Assembly: GCA_021234155.1 (NCBI GenBank)
Contig: JAJEKV010000025.1
Span: 12,749,654 to 12,813,653, forward strand
DNA length: 64,000 bases
Reading direction: 5' to 3'
DNA from: Isoetes taiwanensis
Lineage: Eukaryota; Streptophyta; Lycopodiopsida; Isoetales; Isoetaceae
Under the pieces are notes generated by a model. That model did no database searches, was not told the DNA's origin, and worked only from the letters and a program-made list of their open reading frames with translations. Position 1 is the first letter of the stretch. Every line of letters starts with the position of its first letter. This document shows, in pieces, positions 1 through 11,215 of this stretch. The position numbers and the translations under genes are program-made.

Positions 1-599
1 TTTTCATTTAGCAGCAGGTTGGTTGTCATGGACTATCTGAAAAAGACGGAAACAAGTAGTCTCCAAAGGTCTGGATGTGGCAGATGACCATGTTCTCTAA
101 TATGCTCAAGGTAGCATCTCTAACTCTTATTATTGATCTTCACTTGCCCCTCGTAAGAGGCGCTTGATCTTTGAGGAGTACTTAGATGTGCACTCTTATA
201 CATAGACATGTTGTTTCACTCAATGAATCCACGCTTATCCTTTGAGATTTTATTCATTTGCATCTTTACTTGTACTTGACTTCTGATTAAATAAAGACTG
301 ACGTCCTTCAACCAAAAAGAAGAAAAGTTTTTGCAATAATGATTAATATTCACCTTTAAATTCTTTTGAGATTTGCTAGAGATTCGTCAAATTTGCTATT
401 CCCTCTTAATAGTTATTCGCCAAATATCCTACATCTTTCAAGACTAGAAAAAAATTAGAGATAACACAATTATGAGAATAGAATAGAATAAAAGATTTTC
501 GGGGGAAAACTGCGACAGGAATAAGATTGATGTCAAACTGTGACATCTATTATGAGGGGAAAGAAATATGTACATATATCAGGCAAGTGCCTGAGGACC
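1..599. other. gene-free stretch, nothing recognised
   Basis: No long reading frame or known motif is visible. The stretch at about 200-300 reads like a 3' untranslated region (T-rich with an AATAAAG at about 289), but no coding partner is seen inside the window. Confidence 0.4.
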
Positions 600-1078
600 G
601 AGCTAATCCCCGCGATCCATGACCTCTTGAATGTATGATCTGTACTGAGGCCGTGCTCAACATCTCATGCAGGAGCTAGCCAGGACGGACTAGCTCAACA
701 TAGTATGTCCAAATGTCATCATATGCCAGACAGCTTTGAAGGGTATGCCATTCGTCTTCCATATCTCCAACTTGGAAACATTAACAAAGCCTCTCCTGGC
801 GCGGCTTCCCAATCTATCTCTCCATATCAATCCGGAGATGGTGTGTGCCTGTGCGAATAAAGGCAATGGTTCTGCGCTTTTTCATGGGTAGATGAGTGTA
901 AGTAGCATTGCGGGCCTCGCGCCAGCATGGGATTTATATGGCATTGGTAATGTGCTGTCTTGACCTGTTCAACGGTGCTGGCATCCCATAACTTGCTGAG
1001 GAAGCATGTATCAAGGTATTGTCTGAGGCTATAGTGATCTGCCTCCGTTTGCACTCGGATGCACCTGTGCTCCTGCAC
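600..1078 (-). pseudogene. LINE reverse transcriptase C-terminal relic
   Basis: On the minus strand two adjoining frames spell the C-terminal zinc-finger-like region of non-LTR reverse transcriptases: RTGTHHLRIDMER, then KPRQERLC, then GDMEDEWHT, then after a frame change CLAYDDIW. This order (TGxHxLRI, RxCxxC, DExH, CPAYxxIR) is the usual end of a LINE ORF2. A stop replaces the expected Trp after MER, another stop follows ERLC, and one frameshift lies near the end, so it is dead. No endonuclease or catalytic RT block remains nearby. The recognition rests on motif order and is moderately secure. Confidence 0.5.
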
Positions 1079-1229
1079 GTTCCATCTGGCCAGCCACTGG
1101 GCACTCTTTTCCCGCCATCAGGTCTTTAGGCGCTGAGGCCCCATTGCCACAGTGTAAACGAGGTTAGAGAGGCGAGTATCGTCCATACTGACCACCTTCT
1201 AGAAGCAGATGATGTGTCTTCAAGGGCCC

Positions 1230-1800
1230 CCCTCTGAAGAGGCAATAAACCTATCTCCTGCAAGAGAAATGATTGCACCTCCTCGGAGGAATTTCTTTGT
1301 CTTGACTTTTGATTCTTTCTTTCGAGCAGTATCTATTGGCATGCCCATTCCAAATCCACTTTCTCAACTACTTTTATTATGTTCTTCACATTGTTGTACG
1401 AGCTTGACAGACGCCGAAGTAGTGCTTCAACAACCAAGTCGCCATTAATTCCTTTGTTTATTCCCTTGCAAATGTTTGTATACTTGTTGGATAATTCTAA
1501 TGTACTCACCTACACTCATTCCTTCTTTGAGTTTGGTATTGAAAACCACATCATACAAGTTTACTTGAATTGTAAAGTGTTTAGGCAGATATGCCCTTTC
1601 TGATTCATCCTAGGCTTCCTTGGTAGGTGACGCTTTAGCTATCTAAGCGAATAAAGTACCATTTAATAACCTCAATATCATGCTCTGGGTTGTCTAATAT
1701 TTTTGAATCCATCTTTGGCACTGCTTGCCTTTCTTCTTCATTTTATCTGAACTCGATTTTTAATGAATAGATATGAGAAGTGAGCTCCTCAAGCATAAGG
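1230..1800 (-). pseudogene. Ty1/copia gag relic (UBN2-like)
   Basis: Minus-strand frames read SPTKEA-stop-DESERAY, then NLYDVVFNTKLKEGMSVGEY, then after a frameshift DLVVEALLRRLSSSYNN. This is the order seen in the copia gag UBN2 region (TAKEAWxxLxxxY, then LxxxKxxEGxSVxEYI, then AL-R-LPxSYxx). The Trp codon of the first motif is now TAG. No zinc knuckle, protease or pol follows, so this is a short broken fragment. It lies next to the LINE relic at 600-1078, suggesting an old repeat graveyard. Confidence 0.5.
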
Positions 1801-3970
1801 GGCATCGCTAAATCACTGCATTCTCCATTCCTAGGTTCAAGAATTGGATGACAATTCCTCAAATGTCGCTCTAAACATGGTTTTTCTGTTTTAGGTTTTT
1901 GACATAATGGTTATTTTATCTAGATAATTATCACGATGCAGCTAGAAAAGATTTTGGCTTGTCCTTGCATGCTAATGCTTGCCTGATGTGTTGGACGTGC
2001 CTCAAGCAATTGGACGTGAGCAGTGGTTGCAGTGTCCAGCTTTAGCTTGCTTTTGCATGCTAATGTTTGCCTGTCATGATAGATGTGTCTTAGGCAGCTG
2101 AACATGGGCGGTATCCATATTAGCCTTCAATGCTTAGAACTAAGAATTTAGCTCTTGGTGCCTCACACTCCATTTCTCCAATTCTCACGTGCAATGGCAC
2201 AATTGCTCATGAGCATCGGCATGGAGCCCCTTACCCTGCAAAGGAATTGTTTTGTGCAGCTCATATATCATGATCTCGGCTAGAGGAGCCTTCTTCAAAC
2301 CTCTGAAGCTTGGAGGTCATGTCCATGTCCTTGGCAGAGTTTGCCTTATCCAAAGTGTTGATCTTGTGCAAGCAATTATTTATTAGGTAATACAGGGTTG
2401 GAGCTTATAATTAAGGTTAGTAAGAGTTTTTCATTATTTTCTAGTGGCAATTGCATGTTATTACTACCGTTTGTTTGGCAGGGGCTTCAAATCCCCAAGC
2501 CCATGGTTTTCTTGTTCTTCGTTCTGTTGCAGTCCCAGAGGAAGAAAATTTGATATGTTTGGTACCTCTTGTATTTGTGAACCTATTAGATATGTCTGAT
2601 AACGCTTTAATGAAATGTTTGAACATCGGAGGAGAAATTTATCTAGCAAAAAAGAAAGAAAATGATTCAAATCCATTTAAGGGGCGGGCACAACTATTTC
2701 GGTTGCACAATTACTGTGCACGTGAACTAGGATAATGTCTGTTGAAATCCTACCACCAGAATCACCACATCCAGGGTAGGAATATTTTAAGTTGAAGTGG
2801 TGTATGAGAAACTTTGAGATGAACTCCATCGACCATATAAGCCAAATCCTTAAGATATGACCACCATCTTAAAACACTTCCTTTGCAGTGACATGGCATT
2901 TCGTCACATTTTTTATTACCGTGTATCAAAATGATGACAACAAAGACATTTGTTGATAAGCTAAACGCAACCTTAGAACAATAATGAAGCATTTGTCATC
3001 AGTTATAAAATAAATTTTTTTAAATAATCTGGTTTAAATTGTTAGTATTAAAAGTTACCTTGAAATTACTGTTAAATTCTGTCTATTTTATAGAGCAGAA
3101 AATCTTCTAAGTTTCGGGGAGCGGCACCGCTAAGTTTCTCGCCAGCAAAGCTTTCATGCCCCTGTTGCGAGCGCATCCCCTGCTTTGAAAGCAACACTCT
3201 GCTTTGATTCTGGCACTACTCTCACAATTTTTGCTTCTTCAATCGAAAACAATGCTGCAGTTTCGTTGCCTCCTGTAGATGGGGTTTCCTAGATCCGCCA
3301 ATCATCCTTCTCTGTTCCAGTCCCAAATCTTGAGACATAGCGTCTACCATTATCGGAATAGCTTCTTGCTACGATGTTGGATTTTCCTAACCATTTGTTC
3401 CCAAAAATCTAAGACATCTCAGAGCCTCTTGAAACAGTTTTTACAAGGCAAAATGTTCCGTAAATCGGAATTGATTTTCTCAATGCTTGCCGTATCATAA
3501 ATCTGCCCTGTACTTAAAGTTACGGGCTCCTGCATAAGCACCAAACTTCGGCATTGGAAATACTACGAAATTCTTCGCCATAGCTGAACCGAGAGATCCA
3601 AAAACATAGAAGCAAGTTTTCCTTGTCATCACCAGCCATAGCCATTCAACAGGATCCGCCGTTCAACAAAATCTTCCGTCGGAAATTTTTCTCCCTTACG
3701 TAATTTCAGCTAACGTTTTTTACGTTTGATATTTTCAAGCGGTCAGGATTCTGCCTGAAAATTTTTTTGGCTGCCCGGCCAGCCTTGGCAAAGCGCTCGC
3801 GGCGCTGCCTCAAAATTTTCAGGCGGAATCCCTCCCCCTTGAAAATGATCTAATACAAATAACTATAAATGGGACACAAATATATTTTAAGGCACGTTTT
3901 CGATATTTAAAACATACTGAATTGATTGTTTGATTTTACCGATAATAATCCTCACCACGGTCTAGATTTT
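1801..3970. other. gene-free stretch
   Basis: Only short open frames occur, including overlapping ones on both strands at 2441-2735, none with a recognisable domain. 1930-2110 holds an imperfect direct repeat of about 85 bp (ATGCTAATGYTTGCCTG motif at about 1968 and 2057). I see no exon structure I can defend. Confidence 0.4.
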
Positions 3971-3976
3971 CTAAAC

Positions 3977-4099
3977 ATATATAAGCCAGCTTCCTTTTTT
4001 GTTTGATGGAATATTTCCGTTCCAAGAAAAAACCTGAGCGCACCACGTGTACTTAAAAATATAGTTAAAAAAATTAGAAGGAATGACAGCCTGACGTCA
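3977..4099 (+). promoter_or_regulatory. promoter-like motif cluster upstream of the NUP1-like exon
   Basis: A TATA-like ATATATAA (3977-3984), a perfect G-box CACGTG (4044-4049) and a perfect TGACGTCA element (4092-4099) lie within 125 bp, 490-610 bp upstream of the ATG at 4589. The two palindromes are classic plant bZIP binding cores. The spacing of TATA upstream of both boxes is not canonical for the 4589 ORF, so the role is only a suggestion. Confidence 0.3.
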
Positions 4100-4417
4100 T
4101 GATATACCATGCGGGTCTGCTGGGTCTGCTATGATCTCAAGTTCAGACACAGGCTAGGCTTTCCGGCTTTGAACGCTCTGTACTAGGATCAAGAATGCAA
4201 AGGCGCTCTCTGCTAAGATCAGGGAATGCAAATAGAAAAATAGCGCCCCAAATATGGATTCATACAGGATTTAGGTCGGATTTATGGTCTCAATTACTAG
4301 GGTGGGTACGGTGTACATGCCCAAAAGAGGGCACCGGAGCTGCCTGCGCCATGCTTCCTCCTACGGCTTTTGCACCCATGACACAAAACAAATGGCGTCA
4401 TTGCATACAACAGCACT

Positions 4418-4486
4418 ATAACTGCCGGATTTGCTTGGCAGCTAGCACGCCAAGCAAATCAGTTATAACTGCCGGATTTGCTTGGC
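4418..4486. repeat. hairpin plus direct repeat
   Basis: GATTTGCTTGGC (4428-4439) and GCCAAGCAAATC (4449-4460) form a perfect 12-bp stem with a 9-nt loop. The left arm and its flank (TATAACTGCCGGATTTGC...) recur directly at about 4464-4486. It lies 100 bp upstream of the NUP1-like ATG. Confidence 0.6.
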
Positions 4487-4588
4487 TTTTTCTCAGCTAG
4501 GGTTTAAATCAGTCGACATCGAATTTCATCAATGCCTTGGCCCAGTACAGTTTTGGGCTTGATTTGGTAGCTTGCTTTTCATTGTATA

Positions 4589-4915
4589 ATGGCCAAAGAT
4601 GTGGAAGAAGGTAGAGAACCATATGAAGCAGGTAATGTTGGTGGCAAACTGAAATCTAGAAAAGCAGGTCATAACAGTCGTGGCACCACTACTCCTTATA
4701 GTCGGCCAAGCTCGGGAAGGCATGCCTCTGCTGGGCCGCAGAGTGCTTTGATGCTTAATAAACTGGCCGTAGCAGGAGACAATGAAAATAGATGGATAGG
4801 ATCGGGTTTAATGGATTCTGCTTCAAAAATTATAACGAAAGGGGCATCTTTTCTTTTCTCTTCTTTGCTCGGGAGGCGTCAGCAACATCGCCTTCCGCCA
4901 ATTCTCTGGACGTAG
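4589..4915 (+). CDS. NUP1/NUP136-like N-terminal exon (partial)
   Basis: The 108-residue frame resembles the N-terminus of plant nucleoporin NUP1/NUP136, a nuclear-basket protein: a GGK basic patch (GGKLKSRKAG), a TPYSRP motif, and a W-containing block followed by LMDSASKIITKGASFLFSSL and GRR. These correspond to the order GGKFRK, TPYDRP, W-L-x-x-L-V-D-P-A-x-x-L-I-x-x-x-A-x-x-L-F-x-S known in that family, where the last part is an amphipathic helix. The FG-repeat body is not found downstream, so this is either a first exon whose partners are unrecognisable here or an orphan fragment. Start chosen as the first ATG in frame. The match is from memory and short. Confidence 0.4.
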   Translation: MAKDVEEGREPYEAGNVGGKLKSRKAGHNSRGTTTPYSRPSSGRHASAGPQSALMLNKLAVAGDNENRWIGSGLMDSASKIITKGASFLFSSLLGRRQQHRLPPILWT

Positions 4916-5960
4916 TGTCTTAATGTGATCTGTAACAAAGTATACAGTATGGCGGAAGCCTTTGAGCTCTTGGATCACTATTTTGCCATGTACATGCCTA
5001 TTGCAGAGGATAAACAGCTCAAAATCATTTTGGATTTGCCTATTGCAGCATGGAACTGGGCCATGGCCGATATTTGGGTCTGTACGACTATGATTTCTTG
5101 CTCTACAAGCAAGCAATTCCTTACTTTGTCTTCTTTATTATGAGCTGCTTCAGCGTTTGCTACATCTTCCTGGGAGGCTGGGATGGCTTGGACCTAGAAG
5201 CTTTCTACTGCCGCAAGTTCACAAGCTCTAATAAAATCCATGTCTGAAATATTTTTATTATTATTTCAGATGGTGGTATTATTACTGGGTTCCATTTGTC
5301 CAGGGATGCTTTCTTTTTTATAGTAAAATGATCTGTAAACATAGTGGATAAATAAAGAAACTATTATCTGTTTCAACTTCTAAGTCTGCCTTTGGAGTTC
5401 CTTTTTTTTTGGAAGAGACAGTTTCAATTTGCAAATGCTCATATTTTCTAAGCCATAAAGGGTAATGATTCAGATACATAAAAGGTAATGATTCAGATAA
5501 ATTGATTTTGGTTGTGTGGAAATGGCGTTTTATCAGCAATATGGAACTCAGGAAATCTTACAATTAAAGGTTGAACAGCTTAGGGATGCTCAGGCTTGGA
5601 TTACACGTGCTCAAGAGTTGGATGCATGCCGTATCACTACCAATAATTGTTTGCATGGTGACTTCGTGATCGCACAGATCAAATGAACCATCTCTAGTTG
5701 ACTCATCAGCGGCAGGTAAGGCGCTCTATCATGTAGAATTATTATTGCCCATGTAAGACATAGCCCAGGTAAGACATAGCCCACTCAAAAGACATAGCCC
5801 ACTCTTATAGCCAGCAAGCTATTCTCTCATTTGTTTTCTTACGATATATAAGGTTAATTGACAATGGCATACAAGTTCTACTTTTTCTCTTTTGCAATTG
5901 TGTAGAGTATGGGAGTAATATATGATTTCTTCATCAATCATGCTCAATGTTCATATCCTG
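4916..5960. other. no convincing gene; short ORFs only
   Basis: ORFs at 4925-5143 and 5050-5247 overlap and show no known domain. The second contains a hydrophobic run (AIPYFVFFIMSCFSVCYIFL). A short direct repeat, AAAGGTAATGATTCAGATA, occurs at about 5457 and 5481. A candidate splice acceptor TTTTTCAG lies at about 5988-5995, just before the next entry. Confidence 0.35.
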
Positions 5961-6231
5961 AGAAGGCGATATGCTTATGGCATATGGGTTTTTCAGGTTG
6001 AACATGCTACCGGTCTCCCTGTACTTGCCAACACCATTGATGGGAATATCTCCAGTTATACCACCTTCTAGAAACATGGCTCCCTTGCATCAATTTAGCA
6101 TGCAGCAACAGGCATTGTCTTCAGCAATCCAACCACCTTTGCAGTTCCCACATCCAGCATTGGGTCAGCTGCAGACGATGCCCCCAGTGATATTGTCGCA
6201 GCAGCACCTGGCATCGTTGAAGCATCAATAG
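5961..6231 (+). other. Pro/Gln/Met-rich exon-like ORF, function unknown
   Basis: After a TTTTTCAG acceptor-like site, an open frame encodes a Pro-, Met- and Gln-rich stretch (MLPVSLYLPTPLMGISPVIP, then HQFSMQQQ, then PPVILSQQHLASLKHQ) ending in TAG. Composition resembles the disordered activation regions of plant transcription factors, for example the tails of some bHLH proteins, but no DNA-binding domain is present. It could be a final exon of a decayed gene. The upstream ORFs do not join to it convincingly. Confidence 0.25.
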
Positions 6232-7319
6232 GTTATTGTGAATGACTTTATGAAAAGCTTTTTTGCTCCATTGGAATAAGAAAGTGTGGTCCCACTCTCC
6301 GGATTCTTGAAGTCAGAGGGCAGCAAGAATGGTCCCCATTCTGTTCTCATTACATCATTGTCATCTCCTAGGGCTCAACCTTAAAATGTTTCAGGCTGAC
6401 AGAAATACTAGGTTTAGCCAGGTTCAACCTTCAAACATTTGAAGATGACAGCAAATTCTCATCAATAGTCAGCCATCTCCACTTTGATGTCTCATGAACC
6501 TATGTTGATGTACACTTAGAAAATTTGTGTTTCAATTGATTTGTTGAAGTAGATTCTCATTATGGTAGAGGAAACGTGCTCATTGTAGACATTTATTTCG
6601 GTGTATGCATATGAAAACAACATGATATATTTTTCTTTCTTCTATTGGGTTTCACACCATTCCAAGATATACAAACCCCCTTTTGCAGGAGTAAGTCGGG
6701 GAAGAGAAATGTTCGCGGCGGCCTTGGCCGCCGCGATAAATTTCTTGTATAGATAAAAGAACGGCGTGTCTGTTCATATCGGAAAGGGTGAGTCTGCATT
6801 TGAATATTCTTGATATTACCAATATTGTGCTGTTTTGAGTTCTTGGAATCCTTGTCGATGCTTATCTAGTCTCCTGAGAGATGTAGTCTTCCACAGTTAT
6901 ACCTGTTTCAAATAGAGAAATTTTAACTATTTTTTTAGTAGCATCGCCCTGCTAGGCCGAGCTGACTTTCCTCAAATTCTTAATGACTCTACTCACTTTT
7001 CAATTTGATACAATTCTCACACTTTAGAGGCCAAGTTTATTCCAAGAACCCCAGCATGTACTTGTAATGAACATAAACTATGTGGTGTTTGTAGCTCTTG
7101 CGCTTACCTTACATTGAAGGAGAGAATATCTTTGACATGCAAATTAACTTATAGAGCTTTAACGTTGTGTCCGTTGATGTGAATTTGACTTTTTGGTTTC
7201 GGTCTGATAGAAATCTCAGAAAACACAAATAATGTTTTCCAAAATCAAAGATTGGCAAACAATGTTACAGGACATATTGATTGACTGTCCAGCAAGAAAA
7301 GCGCTGCATCAACTGATTT
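6232..7319. other. gene-free stretch with a perfect GC-rich palindrome
   Basis: No coding evidence. CGCGGCGGCC-TT-GGCCGCCGCG (6714-6735) is a perfect 10-bp-arm palindrome in otherwise AT-rich DNA. The 3' flank of the B3 gene occupies the right end. Confidence 0.5.
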
Positions 7320-8354
7320 TTAACTCCTGAAATTCTTAAGTTTGAAGATGGAGACCTTGAGAGTATCCTTACTCACTGCTTCAAAAAGACATGAATCTCC
7401 CACTTCCAGCTCATGCTTCTTCACAAAACGTATCCAAGTAATTCTTGATCCTAGTTTAAATGGGAAGACCCATTTCTCACCATCGCAATCTTCTAAAGTG
7501 AGCTGATCATCCAGACTTAAATGTTCAGTTGCAAAGACTCTGTTTATGGTCTGCAAGAAAGAATAGCATGTGAATCTGCTGACCAAGATAATAAGAATAC
7601 AAGAGTAGACAGAAGTTTGATGAAGGTGCTTACAAAAATGCGCATATGTGACTTTCGAAGAACAATCACGAAGCCTGGACGATTAGTTATATGGCTCTTG
7701 GCTATCATTCTCATCATTTTTGATGTTGCATTAAAATCAACTTGGCTATCATCTGAATCTCCCTCAAAAAAAATTTTCTCCTGAAGCAATTTCTCTTGTT
7801 CTGTATTCTGCTGATGGGCACTCACCTTCTGAATCTTAGATGACTTTTTGGTGACATGTTTGTTACCATCTTCATCTTGAAGGGGCTCAGATGTTTCCCC
7901 CGTATTATTATCCCCATATTTATCTTGATCATCTTCGGGCGTTTCTCCTTTATTGTACATAGGAACTGTGCTTTGCCTCAGACATTTATTGCTTCCAAAT
8001 ACTTCTATGCAGAACTGTGACTTTTCCACCAGCCTGAAAACCACCATATCGCCTTCTGTTATTGCATAATGAGCTGCCATAGTCTTCCAGCCAAAGCCCC
8101 CTAACTTAAATGTATTGTTTTCAGCCTCTTGTATGGTCATTATCCAGTCCATGTCATCTGCTTTGATAGTGATTTTGCCCTCCAGTTGAGCTGAATGCGC
8201 TTCATAAAAAGCATTTGGAATAAGCTACAACAAACAAACCATCTAAGCAAAACTCGTATTAAAATGTGCAATCTTTCATGTTAGAGATGCTTACTAAATC
8301 CTCCTTCAGACTCGTTATAACCTTACAAAAGGATGGGGTGTTGCGTACAAACAT
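7320..8354 (-). CDS. two-domain B3 (REM-like) transcription factor
   Basis: Three exons on the minus strand give about 293 residues: 8354-8295, 8224-7634 and 7550-7320, with GT-AG introns of 70 and 83 bp (donors GTAAGC; acceptors TTGTAG and TTGCAG), both in phase 0. The first B3 domain starts PSFCKVITSLKEDL, crosses intron 1 into LIPNAFYEAH, and continues to GDMVVFRLVEKSQFCIEVF. The second holds SHMRIF, crosses intron 2 into TINRVFATEHL, and ends with FVKKHELEVGDSCLFEAV and a short tail. The linker is acidic and Ser/Lys-rich. B3 domains bind DNA through a beta-barrel; plants use them in development. The start is the first ATG after an in-frame TGA; an extra upstream exon cannot be excluded. 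A young LTR element begins 206 bp upstream, in the likely promoter. Confidence 0.85.
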
Positions 8355-8559
8355 GGTTCGGGATTGCTGCAAGCATCAGAAATCGATTGCAGCTGAACGA
8401 AAACAAGAAGAAGACAACTCTAAAAGTGTTTTTTTTTTTCCCTTCCCCTGGAGGTAATGCTGAGCTTCAACAAACGGGAAGAAAGAAAGGAAGAAACTTA
8501 CATTTGATCCGCCCAAAAAAAGGCGTTGAAAAGCCCGCTCTAAGCAAACTTGATATGAC

Positions 8560-8766
8560 TGTTGGAATATATCAAGAAGATAACATTATTGTATTAGTTG
8601 TTGTGCTAGCCGTTATCACTAGGTTGCAGGTCAGCATCTATTAGTGGCAAGGATTTACTAGTCATTATTAGTGGTTCCGATATTTCAGGAACTGCTACAT
8701 ATGTACGAGATCCAATTGTGAATCGATACACTGTTGTTCATGATTTCTTCACTTCGTTTTCTAATA
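8560..8766 (+). repeat. 5' LTR of the non-autonomous element
   Basis: Starts TGTTGGAATATATC and ends TTTTCTAATA; matches 12536-12742 without a difference that I can see. It is preceded by ATGAC. Confidence 0.93.
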
Positions 8767-8796
8767 TGGTATCAGAGCGGGTGGCTCTTGAGACCA
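8767..8796 (+). promoter_or_regulatory. primer-binding site and adjacent palindrome
   Basis: TGGTATCAGAGC (8767-8778) is complementary to the 3' end of plant initiator methionine tRNA. Right after it, GGCTCTTG-AGAC-CAAGAGCC forms a perfect 8-bp hairpin, a position where retroelement RNAs often carry dimerisation or packaging signals. Confidence 0.8.
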
Positions 8797-8884
8797 AGAG
8801 CCTTAGGGAGTGAAGGAAAGAGTGGCAACCTGGAGGTCGAGATTTCGTCTATGGCCTTGAAAGAATGCTCGTGAACGACCATGA

Positions 8885-9485
8885 AAAGTGTTAGGAACTG
8901 CATGTTCCTTATTTGGTGCGTCTTATGGGAAGCTGCCACCATGGATATGGCATGCAGGCTCGGGATGCATGTAGTATGGCAGGCTATAGGAACCCGAAAC
9001 GATCCCTGGTGTGCCTTATGGAAAGGGGCCACCGTGGATATGGCATGGAAGCTCCGGATGCATGTCGCAAGGCAGGCTATAGGAAGCCGGAAAGACCCCG
9101 TGAAGAAGGTGATGGCAACAAGAAAACCGAGACACCGTGATGGATGATCCGCATGGATGGCAAGATTGCAGCGGTGCACGAGGCCATAGGCCAAGATGAG
9201 ATCAGTGGCGAGAAGAATCGAAACGAGATCCGTGAAGAAGCTGATGGCAACAAGAATGCTAGAGACACTGGTGATGGATTTTCACAGTGGATGGCAAGAT
9301 TGCAAGCAGGTGCATGAGGCCATAGGCCAAGATGAGATCATGCTCCTGAGAAGAAACAGAAAAGATCACGTGAAGAAGCTGATGGCAACAAGAATGCTAG
9401 AGACACTGTGGATGGAAATCTTCAGTGGAAGGCAAGTCTGCAACCAGGTGCCTGAGGCTATAGGCAAAGACGAAATCAGTTCAAG
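8885..9485 (+). repeat. two families of degenerate tandem repeats
   Basis: About 8925-9100 has two units of roughly 95 bp (GTGCCTTATGG..., ATGGCATG...AGGCTATAGGAA). About 9100-9480 has three units of roughly 125 bp sharing GTGAAGAAGCTGATGGCAAC, AGAATGCTAGAGACACTG and GAGGCCATAGGCCAAGATGA. They lie inside the LTR element, and the spanning frames look fortuitous. Confidence 0.7.
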
Positions 9486-9999
9486 GGGAGAATTAAACAA
9501 GAAGTGGGAAAATGCCATGGCATCTACAATGATTGTGGTCATAAGTAATGGATGGCTATGCTGTATCAGATTGCCTAAAAGTGGTAGCAGAGTGGAGGCT
9601 GATCAATGTCGGTCAGTTATGGATTGAGGATGATTGCTGTCATTGCTAAAGTCTGACATCCACGCACTTACGGTTTCACACACGGAGATTTCTGAGGACT
9701 CCCCCAGATGCTTGTGCATTTGCAATAAGTAGAGACCTAATGATGAGAAGAGAAGCAATTAAAATAGTTATTATTGAAACCCAAGAAGCACAATGTCATG
9801 GCAAGGCGCGGGAAAGGCTAATGGAGTTGTTGGGGAGGCAAAGGCGGGGAGTCTTAAAAGTAACACCCGAGGGCATTGAGAAAGCCTTTGATTGTGCGAG
9901 TTGAGGATGGCATCCGCTATAGGGACTCAAAGGTGTCAAATGCCAAATGGGAGGAAGTAGGACTTTCTTTGCAAAGGGAGCAAGAAAAGGGAATCAAAG

Positions 10000-10965
10000 A
10001 TGCTGGAAACAAGATGTCAGATGGTCACTTTCGAAGGATATGCTCAACAAGGAAATGGAAAAGATGCAAGGTGCATTCGTGCATGTAATCTGACAGCAAG
10101 CAACATGTACGGGGCTACAACCATACCAAGTTATTTTTGTGAGAAAGTTATTTTTGTGAGGGGTCTGATTGCATGCATCAAGGTAGCAGTGTATGAAGGT
10201 GGGATACATGTGCACTATGGCATCCTTAGAAGGGAATATGTTGTAGAGTACATTGATGGGAATAGTCTTATGGATGTGTATTTTCAATGTGGGAGCAGAG
10301 GAGGTGCTTATCAAAATTTCGACCAAATTCGTGCAAGGGATGATGTCTGGAATATGAAGCTTGCAGGAACCACACAACATGAAGCTAGCAGAGATGTATT
10401 GGTCATATTCCAAATGCAACTTCAAACTTGTACTCAATCTGGAAATGGTATTGGAGGTCTTGGTCTCTATTGGCAAATGCAGCAGACCGGTGTAAAGCTA
10501 AGCCAAGGAACTTTTGACATGCTTCTTAGTATGTGCTCCACCATAGCAGCCCTCAACCGAGGAAAATGGATTCATGCTAAGATGCACAAGGAGATATGTA
10601 AGAATGGGAGCACACAACTGCAGCAAAAATGTCTCTTCTTGCAGCATGTGGAGGCGTTAGCAGCATATGTGAATGATGCTTCAAATATGAGGAATGCTGC
10701 ACCAGTCGGGTTTTCTGAGACACATAGTTTAGGAGGGTCTACACTCTACATTTGTTGTGTCTTCAAATATGATGCCATGCATGCAGCAGCAGTAGGGAAG
10801 CAACAGCTAGAACAGGTGAACTTGGGAGCTTTCCTTATGAAGGGTCTACAATCTGCTTTTCTTAAATCCAATCTGGAGATCCTTGAATTGGGCATGGGTG
10901 AGACACTTCTGCTCGTTCCAGACCAAGATTTCTTAACAGGTGGTGGTTGCACTAATAGATGCTGA
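10000..10965 (+). pseudogene. captured PPR-protein fragment
   Basis: The 321-residue frame contains PLS-type pentatricopeptide repeat signatures: GNSLMDVYFQCGS, AYQNFDQIRARDDVWN, LAGTTQHEASRDVLVIFQMQ, then GLYWQMQQTGVKLSQGTFDM and ALNRGKWIHAKMHKEI. In plants such proteins act in organelle RNA editing and processing. The repeats are incomplete, out of register and separated by unrelated sequence, and there is no E or DYW domain, so this is a rearranged gene fragment, not a working PPR gene. It sits between the element's LTRs, which indicates transduplication. The C-terminal residues run into the inverted LTR copy. Confidence 0.65.
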
Positions 10966-11169
10966 CCTGCAACCTAGTGATAACGGCTAGCACAACAACT
11001 AATACAATAATGTTATCTTCTTGATATATTCCAACACTCCCCCTCAAGAAGATGACTATTTAGAAGTTACAGAAACCAATCTCCTGTCCTTCACTAATAC
11101 TCATCAAGATAAACTCCCAATCTGTCAAAGACTTTCCAATGAAGTAACGCTCCCCCTTAGCTAGCTGTC
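10951..11169 (-). repeat. inverted copy of the element's 3' end
   Basis: This block is the reverse complement of about 12401-12619: the first ~84 bp of the LTR, the polypurine tract and ~135 bp of the upstream 3' region. Because both copies lie in one element, RNA from 10951-12619 could fold back with a stem of roughly 218 bp and a loop of roughly 1.2 kb. Confidence 0.88.
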
Positions 11170-11215
11170 ATATGCGAAGCATGCACAAGGTCAGGCAAAG
11201 GGATCACTAGCTACG

